From NCBI RefSeq assembly GCF_002288225.1, contig NZ_CP016777.1, positions 434,001-498,000 on the forward strand: 64,000 bases of DNA, read 5' to 3'. Both the position numbers and the translations under genes were made by a program. The DNA is from Candidatus Planktophila dulcis. GTDB taxonomy: Bacteria; Actinomycetota; Actinomycetes; Nanopelagicales; Nanopelagicaceae. Positions 24,389-33,282 of this stretch are shown piece after piece. The notes below the pieces were generated by a model. It did no database searches. It was given only the letters and a program-made list of their open reading frames with translations, and was not told the origin of the DNA. Position 1 is the stretch's first letter. The number at the start of each line of letters is the position of its first letter.

Positions 24389-27217
24389 ATGTCAGATACG
24401 GTCATCAACCGGCCAGTAAAGATCAAAGCTCATAACACCATCAAAGGTAAGGGCTTAACGATCGAACGTATTTATACAACTGAGGGAGTTCATCCATACG
24501 ATGAAGTCAAGTGGGAACGACGCGATGTTGTGCAGGCAAACTGGAAGACCGGTGAGACTGTATTTGAACAACACGGTGTTGAGTACCCAGACTTCTGGTC
24601 GGTCAATGCTTCAACAATCGTTACAACCAAGTACTTCCGTGGGGCAGTAGGGGCAGAAAATCGCGAGTGGTCACTGAAGCAAGTTATCGATCGCGTAGTT
24701 CTTACATACACAAAAGCTGGAAAAGAATTTGGTTACTTTGCAACAGATAACGATGCAACAATTTTCGAGCACGAGCTCACACATATGCTCATGCACCAGA
24801 TCTTCTCCTTCAACTCACCAGTGTGGTTCAACGTTGGAACAGCTGCGCCACAGCAGGTAAGTGCATGCTTTATCTTGTCGGTTGATGACACGATGGATAG
24901 CATCCTTAACTGGTACCGCGAAGAAGGAATGATCTTTAAGGGCGGCTCTGGAGCAGGTCTTAACCTCTCCCGTATTCGTTCATCAAAGGAATTACTTAAA
25001 TCAGGTGGAACAGCCTCTGGCCCAGTTTCATTTATGCGCGGTGCTGATGCATCTGCTGGAACAATCAAATCTGGTGGTGCGACCCGTCGCGCTGCAAAGA
25101 TGGTTGTACTAGATGTTGATCACCCAGATATCGAAGAATTTATCGAGACCAAGGTCAATGAAGAGGACAAGATTCGCGCCCTTCGTGATGCTGGCTTTGA
25201 TATGGACCTTGGTGGAAAAGACATCATCTCTGTTCAATATCAGAATGCAAATAACTCAGTACGCCTTTCAGATAAGTTCATGAAGGCTGTTGAGAACGGT
25301 GAGCAATTTGGTCTCACAGCTCGTTCAACAGGTGAAGTTATTGACACAGTTGATGCACGCGAACTCTTCACAAAGATTGCACAAGCTGCATGGGCTTGCG
25401 CAGACCCTGGTGTTCAATTCGATGACACCATCAATGATTGGCACACAACTCCTGAGACAGGTCGCATCAATGCGTCTAACCCTTGCTCTGAGTACATGTC
25501 ACTTGATAACTCATCATGTAACTTGGCATCACTTAACTTGATGAAGTTCCTCAAAGCAGATGGCTCATTTGATGCAAAGACATTTGCTAAGGCATCAGAT
25601 TTGATCATCACAGCGATGGATATCTCCATCTGTTTCGCAGATTTCCCAACTGAGGCGATCGGTGACACAACTCGTGCCTACCGTCAGCTCGGAATTGGAT
25701 ATGCAAACCTTGGTGCGCTCCTTATGGCATCAGGTCTTGCCTATGACTCAGAAGGCGGCCGCGCTCTTGCTGGTTCAATCACCTCACTTCTCACCGGAAC
25801 AACATATAAGCGCTCAGCAGAGCTTGCAGGAATTGTTGGAGCCTACGCAGGCTTTGCACAGAACGCCAAGCCTCATGCACGCGTCATGCGCAAGCATGCT
25901 GCTGCTTCCTCTGCTGCAAAGCAAGAGACAACTCTTGATATCGATGTGTGGGCAGAGGCTAATAAGGCATGGGATGCATGTCTGACAATTGGAGATAAGA
26001 ACGGATGGCGCAATGCGCAGATCTCAGTTCTTGCACCTACTGGAACAATTGGCCTGATGATGGATTGCGATACCACTGGTATCGAACCTGACTTCTCACT
26101 CGTTAAGTTTAAGAAGCTTGTCGGTGGCGGATCTATGCAGATCGTGAACCAGACAGTTCCACAGGCTCTTCGTAAGCTTGGATATACAGATGAGACTATT
26201 GAGGCGATTGTTGAATTTATCGCTACCAATGGACACGTCATCGATGCACCAGGGCTTAAGCCTGAGCACTATGAAGTATTTGACTGTGCACTCGGTGCAC
26301 GTTCAATTGCTCCAATGGGCCACGTGCGCATGATGGCTGCATGCCAGCCATTCCTATCAGGTGCTATCTCAAAGACAGTTAACCTTCCTGAGGATGCAAC
26401 TGTTGAAGAGGTAGAAGAAGTTCACCTTGAAGCATGGCGTATGGGCATCAAGGCACTTGCTGTCTATCGCGATAATTGCAAGGTCGGTCAGCCTCTCTCT
26501 GATGGCAAGGCTAAGAAGAAGGATGCACCTGTAGAAGCTGCAGCAACTCCTGTGCGCAAGCGCCTTCCTAAGTCACGTCCTGCAACAACAACATCATTCT
26601 CAGTCGGAGGCGCAGAGGGTTATATGACCGCTGGCGCATACGCTGATGGTGCACTCGGTGAGGTATTCCTTAAGCTCGGTAAGCAAGGATCAACTCTTGC
26701 TGGCGTGATGGATGCATTCTCAATCGCAGTATCAATCGGTCTTCAATATGGAGTGCCTCTTGAGACATTCGTTGAGAAGTTCACCAACTTGCGCTTTGAA
26801 CCAGCAGGTATGACAGATGATGCAGATATTCGTATCGCACAGTCAATGATGGATTACATCTTCCGTCGCTTGGCACTTGATTACCTCCCATTCGAACAGC
26901 GTTCAGCTATGGGTCTCTACACATCAGCAGAGCGTGCGGCAGCTCTCGATAACGGTGGCGAATATGCACCTGTTGCGAGTGCTGATACCCCAAAAGCACC
27001 TGCGGCTGTGGCGGCTCCTGCGGCTGTAAGTAAGCCAGTAGCTGTAAAGATTGAAGCTGCGCCACTTGCAGCAACAATCGGTTCATCATCTGATCTCCTA
27101 GAATCAATGGGAATCAAATCTGATGCACCAATGTGTATGACATGTGGCGTGAAGATGCGTATGTCAGGTGCTTGCTTCGTATGCGAAGGTTGTGGAAACA
27201 CATCTGGTTGCAGCTAA
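24389..27217 (+). CDS. nrdJ: Vitamin B12-dependent ribonucleotide reductase (class II)
   Basis: A 942-residue adenosylcobalamin-dependent enzyme making deoxyribonucleotides. Seen: FNSPVWFNVG near 145, the substrate-site loop KGGSGAGLNLSRIR, NPCSEYMSLDNSSCNLAS with the central N-x-C-x-E radical motif, APTGTIGLMMDCDTTGIEPDF, and a Lys/Ala/Pro linker leading to a C-terminal Cys-rich end (CMTCGVKMRMSGACFVCEGC) that re-reduces the active site and may bind zinc. This form works with or without oxygen but needs B12. The codon use is very regular, as expected for a highly expressed gene. No B12 riboswitch is visible upstream. Confidence 0.96.
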   Translation: MSDTVINRPVKIKAHNTIKGKGLTIERIYTTEGVHPYDEVKWERRDVVQANWKTGETVFEQHGVEYPDFWSVNASTIVTTKYFRGAVGAENREWSLKQVIDRVVLTYTKAGKEFGYFATDNDATIFEHELTHMLMHQIFSFNSPVWFNVGTAAPQQVSACFILSVDDTMDSILNWYREEGMIFKGGSGAGLNLSRIRSSKELLKSGGTASGPVSFMRGADASAGTIKSGGATRRAAKMVVLDVDHPDIEEFIETKVNEEDKIRALRDAGFDMDLGGKDIISVQYQNANNSVRLSDKFMKAVENGEQFGLTARSTGEVIDTVDARELFTKIAQAAWACADPGVQFDDTINDWHTTPETGRINASNPCSEYMSLDNSSCNLASLNLMKFLKADGSFDAKTFAKASDLIITAMDISICFADFPTEAIGDTTRAYRQLGIGYANLGALLMASGLAYDSEGGRALAGSITSLLTGTTYKRSAELAGIVGAYAGFAQNAKPHARVMRKHAAASSAAKQETTLDIDVWAEANKAWDACLTIGDKNGWRNAQISVLAPTGTIGLMMDCDTTGIEPDFSLVKFKKLVGGGSMQIVNQTVPQALRKLGYTDETIEAIVEFIATNGHVIDAPGLKPEHYEVFDCALGARSIAPMGHVRMMAACQPFLSGAISKTVNLPEDATVEEVEEVHLEAWRMGIKALAVYRDNCKVGQPLSDGKAKKKDAPVEAAATPVRKRLPKSRPATTTSFSVGGAEGYMTAGAYADGALGEVFLKLGKQGSTLAGVMDAFSIAVSIGLQYGVPLETFVEKFTNLRFEPAGMTDDADIRIAQSMMDYIFRRLALDYLPFEQRSAMGLYTSAERAAALDNGGEYAPVASADTPKAPAAVAAPAAVSKPVAVKIEAAPLAATIGSSSDLLESMGIKSDAPMCMTCGVKMRMSGACFVCEGCGNTSGCS

Positions 27218-27234
27218 TAAGTAACTCTTAGTAA

Positions 27235-27276
27235 AGAAATCCCTCGACTTGGTGACAGGTCGGGGGATTTCTCTTT
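27235..27276 (+). terminator. Rho-independent terminator of nrdJ
   Basis: AGAAATCCCTCGAC (27235-27248) pairs with GTCGGGGGATTTCT (27259-27272), with one G-T pair and a 10-base loop, followed by CTTTC. It ends the nrdR-nrdJ transcript 18 bases after the stop. Beyond it, 27283-27413 holds only a GGCCGG/CCGGCC pair (27379-27384 and 27417-27422) next to the end of the DUF3800 gene. Confidence 0.8.
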
Positions 27277-27413
27277 CTCCAAAGTGGCCTCTAAGCCTCA
27301 TTATGCGCGCTTGGTTCTGATCTAGATGCTATCTTTTCTCATACGAACAGATGCGCCTCTGCGGACTCGTATCTGGTGGCCGGCAAGTCAGCTTTGATTC
27401 AATTCGAAGGTGG

Positions 27414-28043
27414 CTACCGGCCTCGTTTCTTTTCAGAGAAATCTTTGATTTTAACTTTTTTCTGAATAAGTTCTAGAAATTGATTCTCTTCCAGGCCGAT
27501 ATGCCGCCGAACAATGAAGGCCGTGAAGTCAGCTATTGCAAATCTAAAGTCCTCTTCATCCTTGTGAAAGGAGATATGAGAATTTCGGGGGACCAATCCT
27601 TCTGAAATTAGCTCCGTGAGTGAAGAAGTATCTCTGTCGTTCATCTTCCAGTTTTTCGACTCAAGGTGATCTCGAGAGTCCATGAAGAATCGGTCATACC
27701 CCCTACCAGACCAGAAACTAAATACTTCTTTCAATAAAATCTGCCGAGTCAACTCAGCCGACCTATCAATTGGTTTAATTGCCACGGCGAAACATTCAAA
27801 ATCCTGCGTTTCTAGCCATCGCGACATGGTCCGAAGCCGACCTTGCCGAATAGGTCGTCCATATTTGGAGGATTTGAATCCATTCTTAAATCCTGCAGCA
27901 TCAAATGCAGCCTTAGCTGCTCTTATTTCCGAATGAACTACCACAGAGGAAATTACATACCGGTTAAAGTGATTTTCTGATCCATCAATACTTTCATCGA
28001 TGAATACGTGAGAACGTGCCTTGTTTGAGTTTGTAAAGGTCAT
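27414..28043 (-). CDS. DUF3800 domain protein
   Basis: A 209-residue protein. It opens with HVFIDESIDGS (FIDES at 14-18) and YVISSVVV, and ends with FRFAIADFTAFIVRRH near 171-181. These are the N-terminal D-E-S and C-terminal A-D-x-x-A/G landmarks of DUF3800, a family predicted to adopt an RNase H-like fold with acidic metal ligands. DUF3800 proteins occur in defence contexts and as retron-linked partners, but no reverse transcriptase is near. It sits alone between the nrdJ terminator and the FMN riboswitch, with composition unlike its neighbours, which suggests a separate insertion. The C-terminus is basic (KVKIKDFSEKKRGR). Confidence 0.72.
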   Translation of the reverse strand: MTFTNSNKARSHVFIDESIDGSENHFNRYVISSVVVHSEIRAAKAAFDAAGFKNGFKSSKYGRPIRQGRLRTMSRWLETQDFECFAVAIKPIDRSAELTRQILLKEVFSFWSGRGYDRFFMDSRDHLESKNWKMNDRDTSSLTELISEGLVPRNSHISFHKDEEDFRFAIADFTAFIVRRHIGLEENQFLELIQKKVKIKDFSEKKRGR

Positions 28044-28240
28044 GTACGAATAATTTGAGTGCGGGCTGACAAAGCGAGCTCTTTCGCTACGACTTTAGAA
28101 ATATTTCTTTTTCGAAATTACCGCCCGTCATCGTTTGGTCCCACTTATTACTCACGGCATTTAAATTAACGATTCAAAGCCTGGCCCCTTTGTGCCTAAA
28201 ACCCTAGAAAATCCAAGTTTTCGAGTAGAGGGAAAGGCGC

Positions 28241-28377
28241 TAGAATTACGGTGTTGTTATCGGGGTCGATGTAATTTCGAACCGGCGGTTATAGTCCGCG
28301 ACCCGCACATATCCAATGGGCGGTTGACTCAGTGAAACTCTGAGACCGACGGTTAAAGTCCGGATGAGAGATAACAG
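28241..28377 (+). promoter_or_regulatory. FMN riboswitch (RFN element) of the riboflavin operon
   Basis: From about 28254 the leader shows the RFN core: TCGGGG, AACCGGCGGTTATAGTCCGCGA, then GTGAAACTC, GAGACCGACGGTTAAAGTCC and GGATGAGAG closing with TTAT/ATAA pairing. These are the conserved segments of the six-stem FMN aptamer. A TAGAAT at 28241-28246 is a plausible -10. The aptamer ends 15 bases before the ribD ATG, so control of translation initiation on FMN binding is likely; no separate terminator hairpin is visible. Confidence 0.92.
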
Positions 28378-28392
28378 CGGAATCGGTGCACC

Positions 28393-29388
28393 ATGTTTAT
28401 CGATGACGCCTACGCGCATCTATACACACTGAGCCTTCAAGGCCTCGGTGTGAGTACCCCCAACCCAAATGTTTCTGCCGCAATCTATGGCGCAGATGGG
28501 TCGTTGATTTCAGATGGTTTTCATAATCGCAAAGTTTCAGTCGATCACGCAGAAGTTATTGCACTGAAAAAAGCTGGCAGCGCAGCGCGTGGGGCAACGT
28601 TGGTTGTCTCACTTGAACCATGTGCTCACACAGGAACAACGCCACCATGCGTGCAGGCGATTATTGATGCAGGTATTGCAAAGGTTATTTATGCAGTGGG
28701 AGATCCCAACCCGATTGCTGCAGGCGGTGCCAAGAAACTTATCGACGCAGGTATCGCAGTTGAGCATCACGAATCTAAAGAGCTGAGTTATGTGCAGCGC
28801 GCATGGCTGCATAAAGAGCGCACAGGTCACCCCTTAATGATCTGGAAAGTTGCCACAACTCTTGATAGCAAGGTGGCCGCAAGTGATGGCACATCCCAGT
28901 GGATTACAGGACCTGAATCACGTGAGGATGTTCAACTTCTTCGTGCGCAATCAGATGCCATTCTTATTGGAACAAACACAGCCCTCGTTGATAACCCACA
29001 TTTGATTCCTCGTGGGCATACAGCTCGTCCTGTGCGCATCATTAGTGGTGAGCAAGAAGTTCCTGCCACCAATAAAGTCTTTGATAATGAAGCTCGCACG
29101 ATTTGCGTCAAGAGCAAATCTATTCCTGAGCTGATGAAGGTTCTAAGTGATGAAGGCTTTAACCAAGTATTAGTTGAGGCAGGTCCCACACTGGGATCTG
29201 CGCTGATGGCATCAGGAAATATCGATGAACTCATCATCTATCAGGCGCCAAAGTTGCTGGGTGCAGGCAAAGAGTTTGTGAGCCGCCTTGGTATCTCAAC
29301 CCTTGCTGATCATCTTGAGCTTGAACTTCTGAATGTGAAGGCATTTGGTAGCGATATCAAATCTCACTTTATTGTGAAGGGGCGCTAA
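28393..29388 (+). CDS. ribD: Bifunctional riboflavin biosynthesis protein RibD
   Basis: A 331-residue enzyme with an N-terminal deaminase ([12 protein letters not shown] with HAE zinc motif, and [15 protein letters not shown], the PCxxxGxTPPC site) and a C-terminal reductase ([37 protein letters not shown]). It performs the second and third steps from GTP to riboflavin. It is first in the operon, directly under the FMN riboswitch, and ends immediately before the ribE start. Length is slightly shorter than the usual 360. Confidence 0.95.
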   Translation: MFIDDAYAHLYTLSLQGLGVSTPNPNVSAAIYGADGSLISDGFHNRKVSVDHAEVIALKKAGSAARGATLVVSLEPCAHTGTTPPCVQAIIDAGIAKVIYAVGDPNPIAAGGAKKLIDAGIAVEHHESKELSYVQRAWLHKERTGHPLMIWKVATTLDSKVAASDGTSQWITGPESREDVQLLRAQSDAILIGTNTALVDNPHLIPRGHTARPVRIISGEQEVPATNKVFDNEARTICVKSKSIPELMKVLSDEGFNQVLVEAGPTLGSALMASGNIDELIIYQAPKLLGAGKEFVSRLGISTLADHLELELLNVKAFGSDIKSHFIVKGR

Positions 29389-30000
29389 ATGTTTACAGGA
29401 CTAATTACAGAGCTGGGCACTATCTCATCCATCGAACGTGGTGAGAGCTCTGCCATCTTTACAATTAAGGCGCCAGAATCAGTTGCGGGTTTATCTCTTG
29501 GTGATTCCATCGCAGTTAATGGCACATGTTTGACTGCAACATCGCTTTCCTCTGATGCCTTTACTGCAGATGTCATGATTCAAACTCTGTCGCTGACATC
29601 CCTTGCTCAATTAGAGGTGGGATCTCGAGTCAACCTAGAGCTTGCTGCGCAGATGGATATGCGTATGGGTGGGCATATCGTGCAGGGCCATGTTGATGGC
29701 ACAGGCACTGTTGTGAGTATGACACCCGGTGAGAAATGGGCAGAGTTTGTTATTGCAGCACCTGAGCACTTAACAAAGTATGTCGTTGCTCAAGGCTCTA
29801 TCGCACTCGATGGAGTTTCACTGACAGTGGGCGCTATCGATGATGCAAAGAACACCATCACAGTGTGGTTGATTCCTGAAACTCTTGCCAAGACAAACTT
29901 GTCAGATAAGAAGGTGGGCGATCTTATTAATATCGAGGTAGATATCTTGGCTAAATATGTCGAGCGCTTGATCTCAAAGGGGGCAACTCGTGGAGAGTAA
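29389..30000 (+). CDS. ribE: Riboflavin synthase alpha chain
   Basis: A 203-residue protein made of two lumazine-binding repeats: MFTGLITELGTI with VNGTCLT and VMIQTLSLTSL in the first, and MGGHIVQGHVDGTG with IALDGVSLTV and WLIPETLAKTNL in the second. It dismutates two 6,7-dimethyl-8-ribityllumazine molecules to riboflavin. The gene abuts ribD and overlaps ribBA by 11 bases, so translation is coupled. Confidence 0.95.
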   Translation: MFTGLITELGTISSIERGESSAIFTIKAPESVAGLSLGDSIAVNGTCLTATSLSSDAFTADVMIQTLSLTSLAQLEVGSRVNLELAAQMDMRMGGHIVQGHVDGTGTVVSMTPGEKWAEFVIAAPEHLTKYVVAQGSIALDGVSLTVGAIDDAKNTITVWLIPETLAKTNLSDKKVGDLINIEVDILAKYVERLISKGATRGE

Positions 30001-31198
30001 TTTCTTAGATGCACTCGATCGCTTTAGACGCGGTGAGATGGTAATTGTGGTCGATGATGATGATCGCGAAAATGAAGGCGATCTGATTATGCTCGCTGAG
30101 CATGCAAGCGCTGAGAAGACTGCCTTCATGGTTCGCTACACCACAGGAATTTTATGTGTGGCAATTACGGCTGAGCATGCACATCAACTGCGTCTTCCCT
30201 ATATGGTGGAGCAGAGCCAAGATCTGCGAAAGACAGCATTTACCGTCTCTATCGATGTGGCTGAAGGCATTACAACGGGAGTGAGTGCTGTGGAGCGCAC
30301 AGCAACAGTGCGTGCTCTGGGAAGTGCGACAACACGGGCTACAGATTTCATCCGTCCAGGACACATCTACCCACTGATAGCTCATAAAGATGGACTTGCA
30401 GCACGTGGTGGGCACACTGAAGCTGGCATTGCACTGGCTGAGCTCACCGGTTCATACCCAGCAGCTCTTCTCTCTGAAATCGTTGCAGAAGATGGATCAA
30501 TGGCACGTGGTGAAACACTCGCCCATTTTGCCCATGATCATCAGATTCCGATTATCTCTATCGATGAAATCAAGGAGTATCAGAGCAAGCTTGCAGCTCT
30601 TCCTCGCGTTGTCACATATCCACGTCATCAATTTGAGTGGGTGAAGGTGCAGTTGCGTGCAGCTGAATGGGATCTTGCTACATATCCATCGCTCAAGCAC
30701 CGTGAGCAAGTTGTGATGCGCTATTGCTTAGAGGATAAAACACCGATGGTGCGCATCCACTCTGAGTGCTTTACGGGAGATGTGATTCATTCACAGCGCT
30801 GTGATTGTGGTCAGCAACTCGATGCCTCCATTGCAGCAATTGAAGAGTATGGCTGTGGTTACATCATCTATATCCGCGACCATGAGGGACGCGGTATTGG
30901 ACTGACAGAAAAGCTCAAGGCATATACCTTGCAGGATGAAGGCCTCGACACTGTCGATGCCAACTTGCAGCTAGGTCACGTCGTTGATTCACGTGATTGG
31001 TCAGAGGCAATTGCAATCCTAAAAAACCTCAACCTTGCATCTATCAAGTTATTGACCAATAACCCTGAGAAGGTCAAGGCTGTGACAGATGGTGGTATTA
31101 CATGTGAACAGATCTCACTCACCGTTGAACCCAATGAATTTAATAAGAAGTATCTAGCGACTAAGGCAGATCGCCTTGGTCACACAGGAGGAAAATAA
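29990..31198 (+). CDS. ribBA: Bifunctional 3,4-DHBP synthase / GTP cyclohydrolase II
   Basis: A 402-residue fusion. The N-terminal RibB half has VVDDDDRENEGDLIMLAEHA (acidic metal site) and GHTEAGIALAELTGSYPAA; the C-terminal RibA half has the zinc-binding CFTGDVIHSQRCDCGQQL, IYIRDHEGRGIGLTEKLKAY and LTNNPEKV. It supplies both branch precursors of riboflavin: the four-carbon unit from ribulose-5-phosphate and the pyrimidine from GTP. The start is GTG inside the ribE end; the stop overlaps the ribH ATG (TAATG). Confidence 0.95.
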   Translation: MESNFLDALDRFRRGEMVIVVDDDDRENEGDLIMLAEHASAEKTAFMVRYTTGILCVAITAEHAHQLRLPYMVEQSQDLRKTAFTVSIDVAEGITTGVSAVERTATVRALGSATTRATDFIRPGHIYPLIAHKDGLAARGGHTEAGIALAELTGSYPAALLSEIVAEDGSMARGETLAHFAHDHQIPIISIDEIKEYQSKLAALPRVVTYPRHQFEWVKVQLRAAEWDLATYPSLKHREQVVMRYCLEDKTPMVRIHSECFTGDVIHSQRCDCGQQLDASIAAIEEYGCGYIIYIRDHEGRGIGLTEKLKAYTLQDEGLDTVDANLQLGHVVDSRDWSEAIAILKNLNLASIKLLTNNPEKVKAVTDGGITCEQISLTVEPNEFNKKYLATKADRLGHTGGK

Positions 31199-31653
31199 TG
31201 GCCGGCCACGCACCAGAGATTGCAGTACCGAAGTTTCCTAAGGCGAAAGTCGCCATCATCTCCTCTTCATGGCACCTCGATATCTGTAACGACCTCATCG
31301 CCGGTGCTAGACGCGCACTTGAGGCAGCGGAAGTAAAGAAGATTAAAGTCATCTATGTTCCAGGATCTTTTGAGATTCCTCTTGCTGCGCAGAAAATGTT
31401 TGAAAAAGGTTATGACGCAGTCGTTGCAGTAGGCCTTGTTCTTAAGGGTGAAACCCCGCACTTTGATTATGTCTGCCAAGGTGTCACACAAGGTGTGGTG
31501 GATGTGCAGCTCAAATGGTCAAAGCCTGTTGGTTATGGCGTCTTGATGTGTGACAACCTTGAGCAAGCAATTGCTCGTTCAGGTCGTGCTGGTAGTAAAG
31601 AAGATAAGGGCTATGACAGTGCAATTGCTGCCCTTTCCTTGATGGGTCTCTAG
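31198..31653 (+). CDS. ribH: 6,7-dimethyl-8-ribityllumazine synthase
   Basis: A 151-residue lumazine synthase: IISSSWHLDICNDLIAGARR at the start, VPGSFEIPLAAQKM (substrate-binding), GLVLKGETPHFDYVC with the catalytic His region, and GVLMCDNLEQAIARSG. It condenses the ribityl pyrimidine with DHBP and probably forms an icosahedral shell or pentamer. It is last of the four contiguous rib genes and starts one base inside ribBA. Confidence 0.95.
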   Translation: MAGHAPEIAVPKFPKAKVAIISSSWHLDICNDLIAGARRALEAAEVKKIKVIYVPGSFEIPLAAQKMFEKGYDAVVAVGLVLKGETPHFDYVCQGVTQGVVDVQLKWSKPVGYGVLMCDNLEQAIARSGRAGSKEDKGYDSAIAALSLMGL

Positions 31654-31662
31654 GATCTACTG

Positions 31663-32238
31663 ATGAAGACGATTGCATGGAGTGAGGGCACCTGGACTCG
31701 TGAACCAGTTTCAGTAAATGAGCAAGGTGCAACACTGGCCGTGGAAGCAGCAGCCGAAAGTGATTGGTGGCGCACAACCGCCTATGGATTTATCCATGAT
31801 GATGGCCATGCGCTCCTTAAAGATTTCCCTAATGAATCAGCAGTCGAAGTTTCTTTCATTCTGAATTACACCCAGCAATTTGATCAAGCCGGAATCTTTA
31901 TCACGAGTGATTCCAAGAATTGGATTAAGGCAGGAGTTGAATACTGTGATGGTTTTCCTCAAGTGGGAGCAGTTGTCACACAGATAAATTCAGATTGGTC
32001 TGTGGCCCCTGTTCCTGAATGGATGAATAAGGAAGTCACTATTCGAGTCAGTCGTTCAGGGGATGCGGTGACTATGCGCGCAGGAATTAACGGTGATCTG
32101 CGCCTAGTTCGTGTGGCACCACTGGACCCATCTCTGTCATGGAGTGCCGGTCCTATGTTCTGTGCACCAACGCGTGCAGGACTCGTTGTTACCTTTACGA
32201 AGTGGGCGCAAGGCGAAGCGGATTCAGAGCTTCATTAA
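31663..32238 (+). CDS. DUF1349 protein (concanavalin-like fold)
   Basis: A 191-residue protein matching DUF1349, a beta-sandwich family sometimes annotated as regulation of enolase protein 1-like: DWWRTTAYGFIHDDGHALL, VEVSFILNYTQQFDQAGIFI, NWIKAGVEYCDGFPQVGAVV and a C-terminal GPMFCAPTRAGLVVTF. No signal peptide. Some family members bind sugars. It follows ribH by nine bases, so it may be read through from the riboflavin operon although no functional link is known. Confidence 0.82.
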   Translation: MKTIAWSEGTWTREPVSVNEQGATLAVEAAAESDWWRTTAYGFIHDDGHALLKDFPNESAVEVSFILNYTQQFDQAGIFITSDSKNWIKAGVEYCDGFPQVGAVVTQINSDWSVAPVPEWMNKEVTIRVSRSGDAVTMRAGINGDLRLVRVAPLDPSLSWSAGPMFCAPTRAGLVVTFTKWAQGEADSELH

Positions 32239-32275
32239 CAAGATAGAGCCCTGTCAGTTGGCCTCTAACTTTTGC

Positions 32276-33253
32276 TTAAGTGCGAAACGGAGGCTGGGGA
32301 ATAAGTTCCTCATGCAATGGCGGATTAGCTGGCAGTGAAGCGTTGAGATGAGCCATCTCATCTGCAGTGAGTTTCACATTCAGACCTGTAAAGGAATCCA
32401 GAATTGATTCTTTGCGAGTTGCACCAGGGATTGGAATTGCAACGGGAGATCCTGCAAGATGCCATGCAATGGCGATCGCAAAGCGAGAGACTTTATGTGT
32501 GGCTGCAACTTCTTCAAAAGCACTGAAGTGAGCATTTTCTAAGCTCTGTGAGTTATCGATTCCACCCAGTGGAGACCACGGTAAGAATGCGATGCCATGC
32601 TCTTCACAAATCTCGAGAACATCAGCCCAGGCGCGAGATCGAGGCGACCATTCGTTTTGGACTGATACAAGACCACCTTGCGCTGGTGTTCCACCGATTT
32701 TGATTGCGCGACGTAGTTGTTCTGCGTTGTAGTTACTGACTCCAACATTTTGCACAATCCCATGTGCTTTAAGTTTCATGACATTCTCAAATTGCTCTTC
32801 AAAAGGCATGAAGTGATTGAGGCGATGGTGTTGCCAAAGTTTGATTGTGTTCATCTGCATTTTGGCAGCTGATGCTTCTACGGCTCTGTAGAGGTAGTGC
32901 TCAGATGCATCACGTCCTGATATCCCAAACCAATTGCCTTCCTCTGGCGCGCGAGTGATTCCACCTTTGGTTGCAATGACAACTTCATCCTTCTGCGCTG
33001 AAGTTGCGCTCCACGTGCGAACTGCCTCTGCGACAAGAATCTCGTTATGACCTACTGAGTTCCATGTTGGTGCGTAAATATCTGATGTATCAAGTAAGCG
33101 CACGCCAGCATCGAGGGCAGCTTGGATTACTCCGATTGCCGTATCGCGCTCCTTAAGAATCCAATCTTTACTTGGCGGCATTCCAGACATTGGCATACAT
33201 CCCAAGCCAATAGCAGGGACTTTATAGGGGCCAATAACGCGTGTTGATGTCAT
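32276..33253 (-). CDS. Aldo/keto reductase
   Basis: A 325-residue NADPH-dependent oxidoreductase with the AKR barrel: GLGCMPMSGM, LLDTSDIYAP (catalytic Asp and Tyr), VIATKGGITR (Lys), LWQHHRLNHFMPFEEQFENV (His), NVGVSNYNAEQL and PIPGATRKESILDSF near the cofactor site. The catalytic Asp-Tyr-Lys-His set appears intact. The physiological substrate is unknown. The gene is divergent from the DinG-type helicase, 29 bp apart. Confidence 0.9.
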   Translation of the reverse strand: MTSTRVIGPYKVPAIGLGCMPMSGMPPSKDWILKERDTAIGVIQAALDAGVRLLDTSDIYAPTWNSVGHNEILVAEAVRTWSATSAQKDEVVIATKGGITRAPEEGNWFGISGRDASEHYLYRAVEASAAKMQMNTIKLWQHHRLNHFMPFEEQFENVMKLKAHGIVQNVGVSNYNAEQLRRAIKIGGTPAQGGLVSVQNEWSPRSRAWADVLEICEEHGIAFLPWSPLGGIDNSQSLENAHFSAFEEVAATHKVSRFAIAIAWHLAGSPVAIPIPGATRKESILDSFTGLNVKLTADEMAHLNASLPANPPLHEELIPQPPFRT

Positions 33254-33282
33254 GCGGTCAGTATCGTCATTGAACCGTTAAA

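Noticed and set aside
24389-24760. B12 riboswitch before nrdJ
   Set aside because: The 25-bp gap from nrdR has no room for one, and no B12-box-like sequence is present further upstream.
27336-27360. Additional SOS box near TACGAACAGATGCG
   Set aside because: Only the left half-site is present; the right half lacks GTTC.
27414-28250. A retron with DUF3800 effector
   Set aside because: No reverse transcriptase gene or msr/msd-like inverted repeats are found around the DUF3800 gene.
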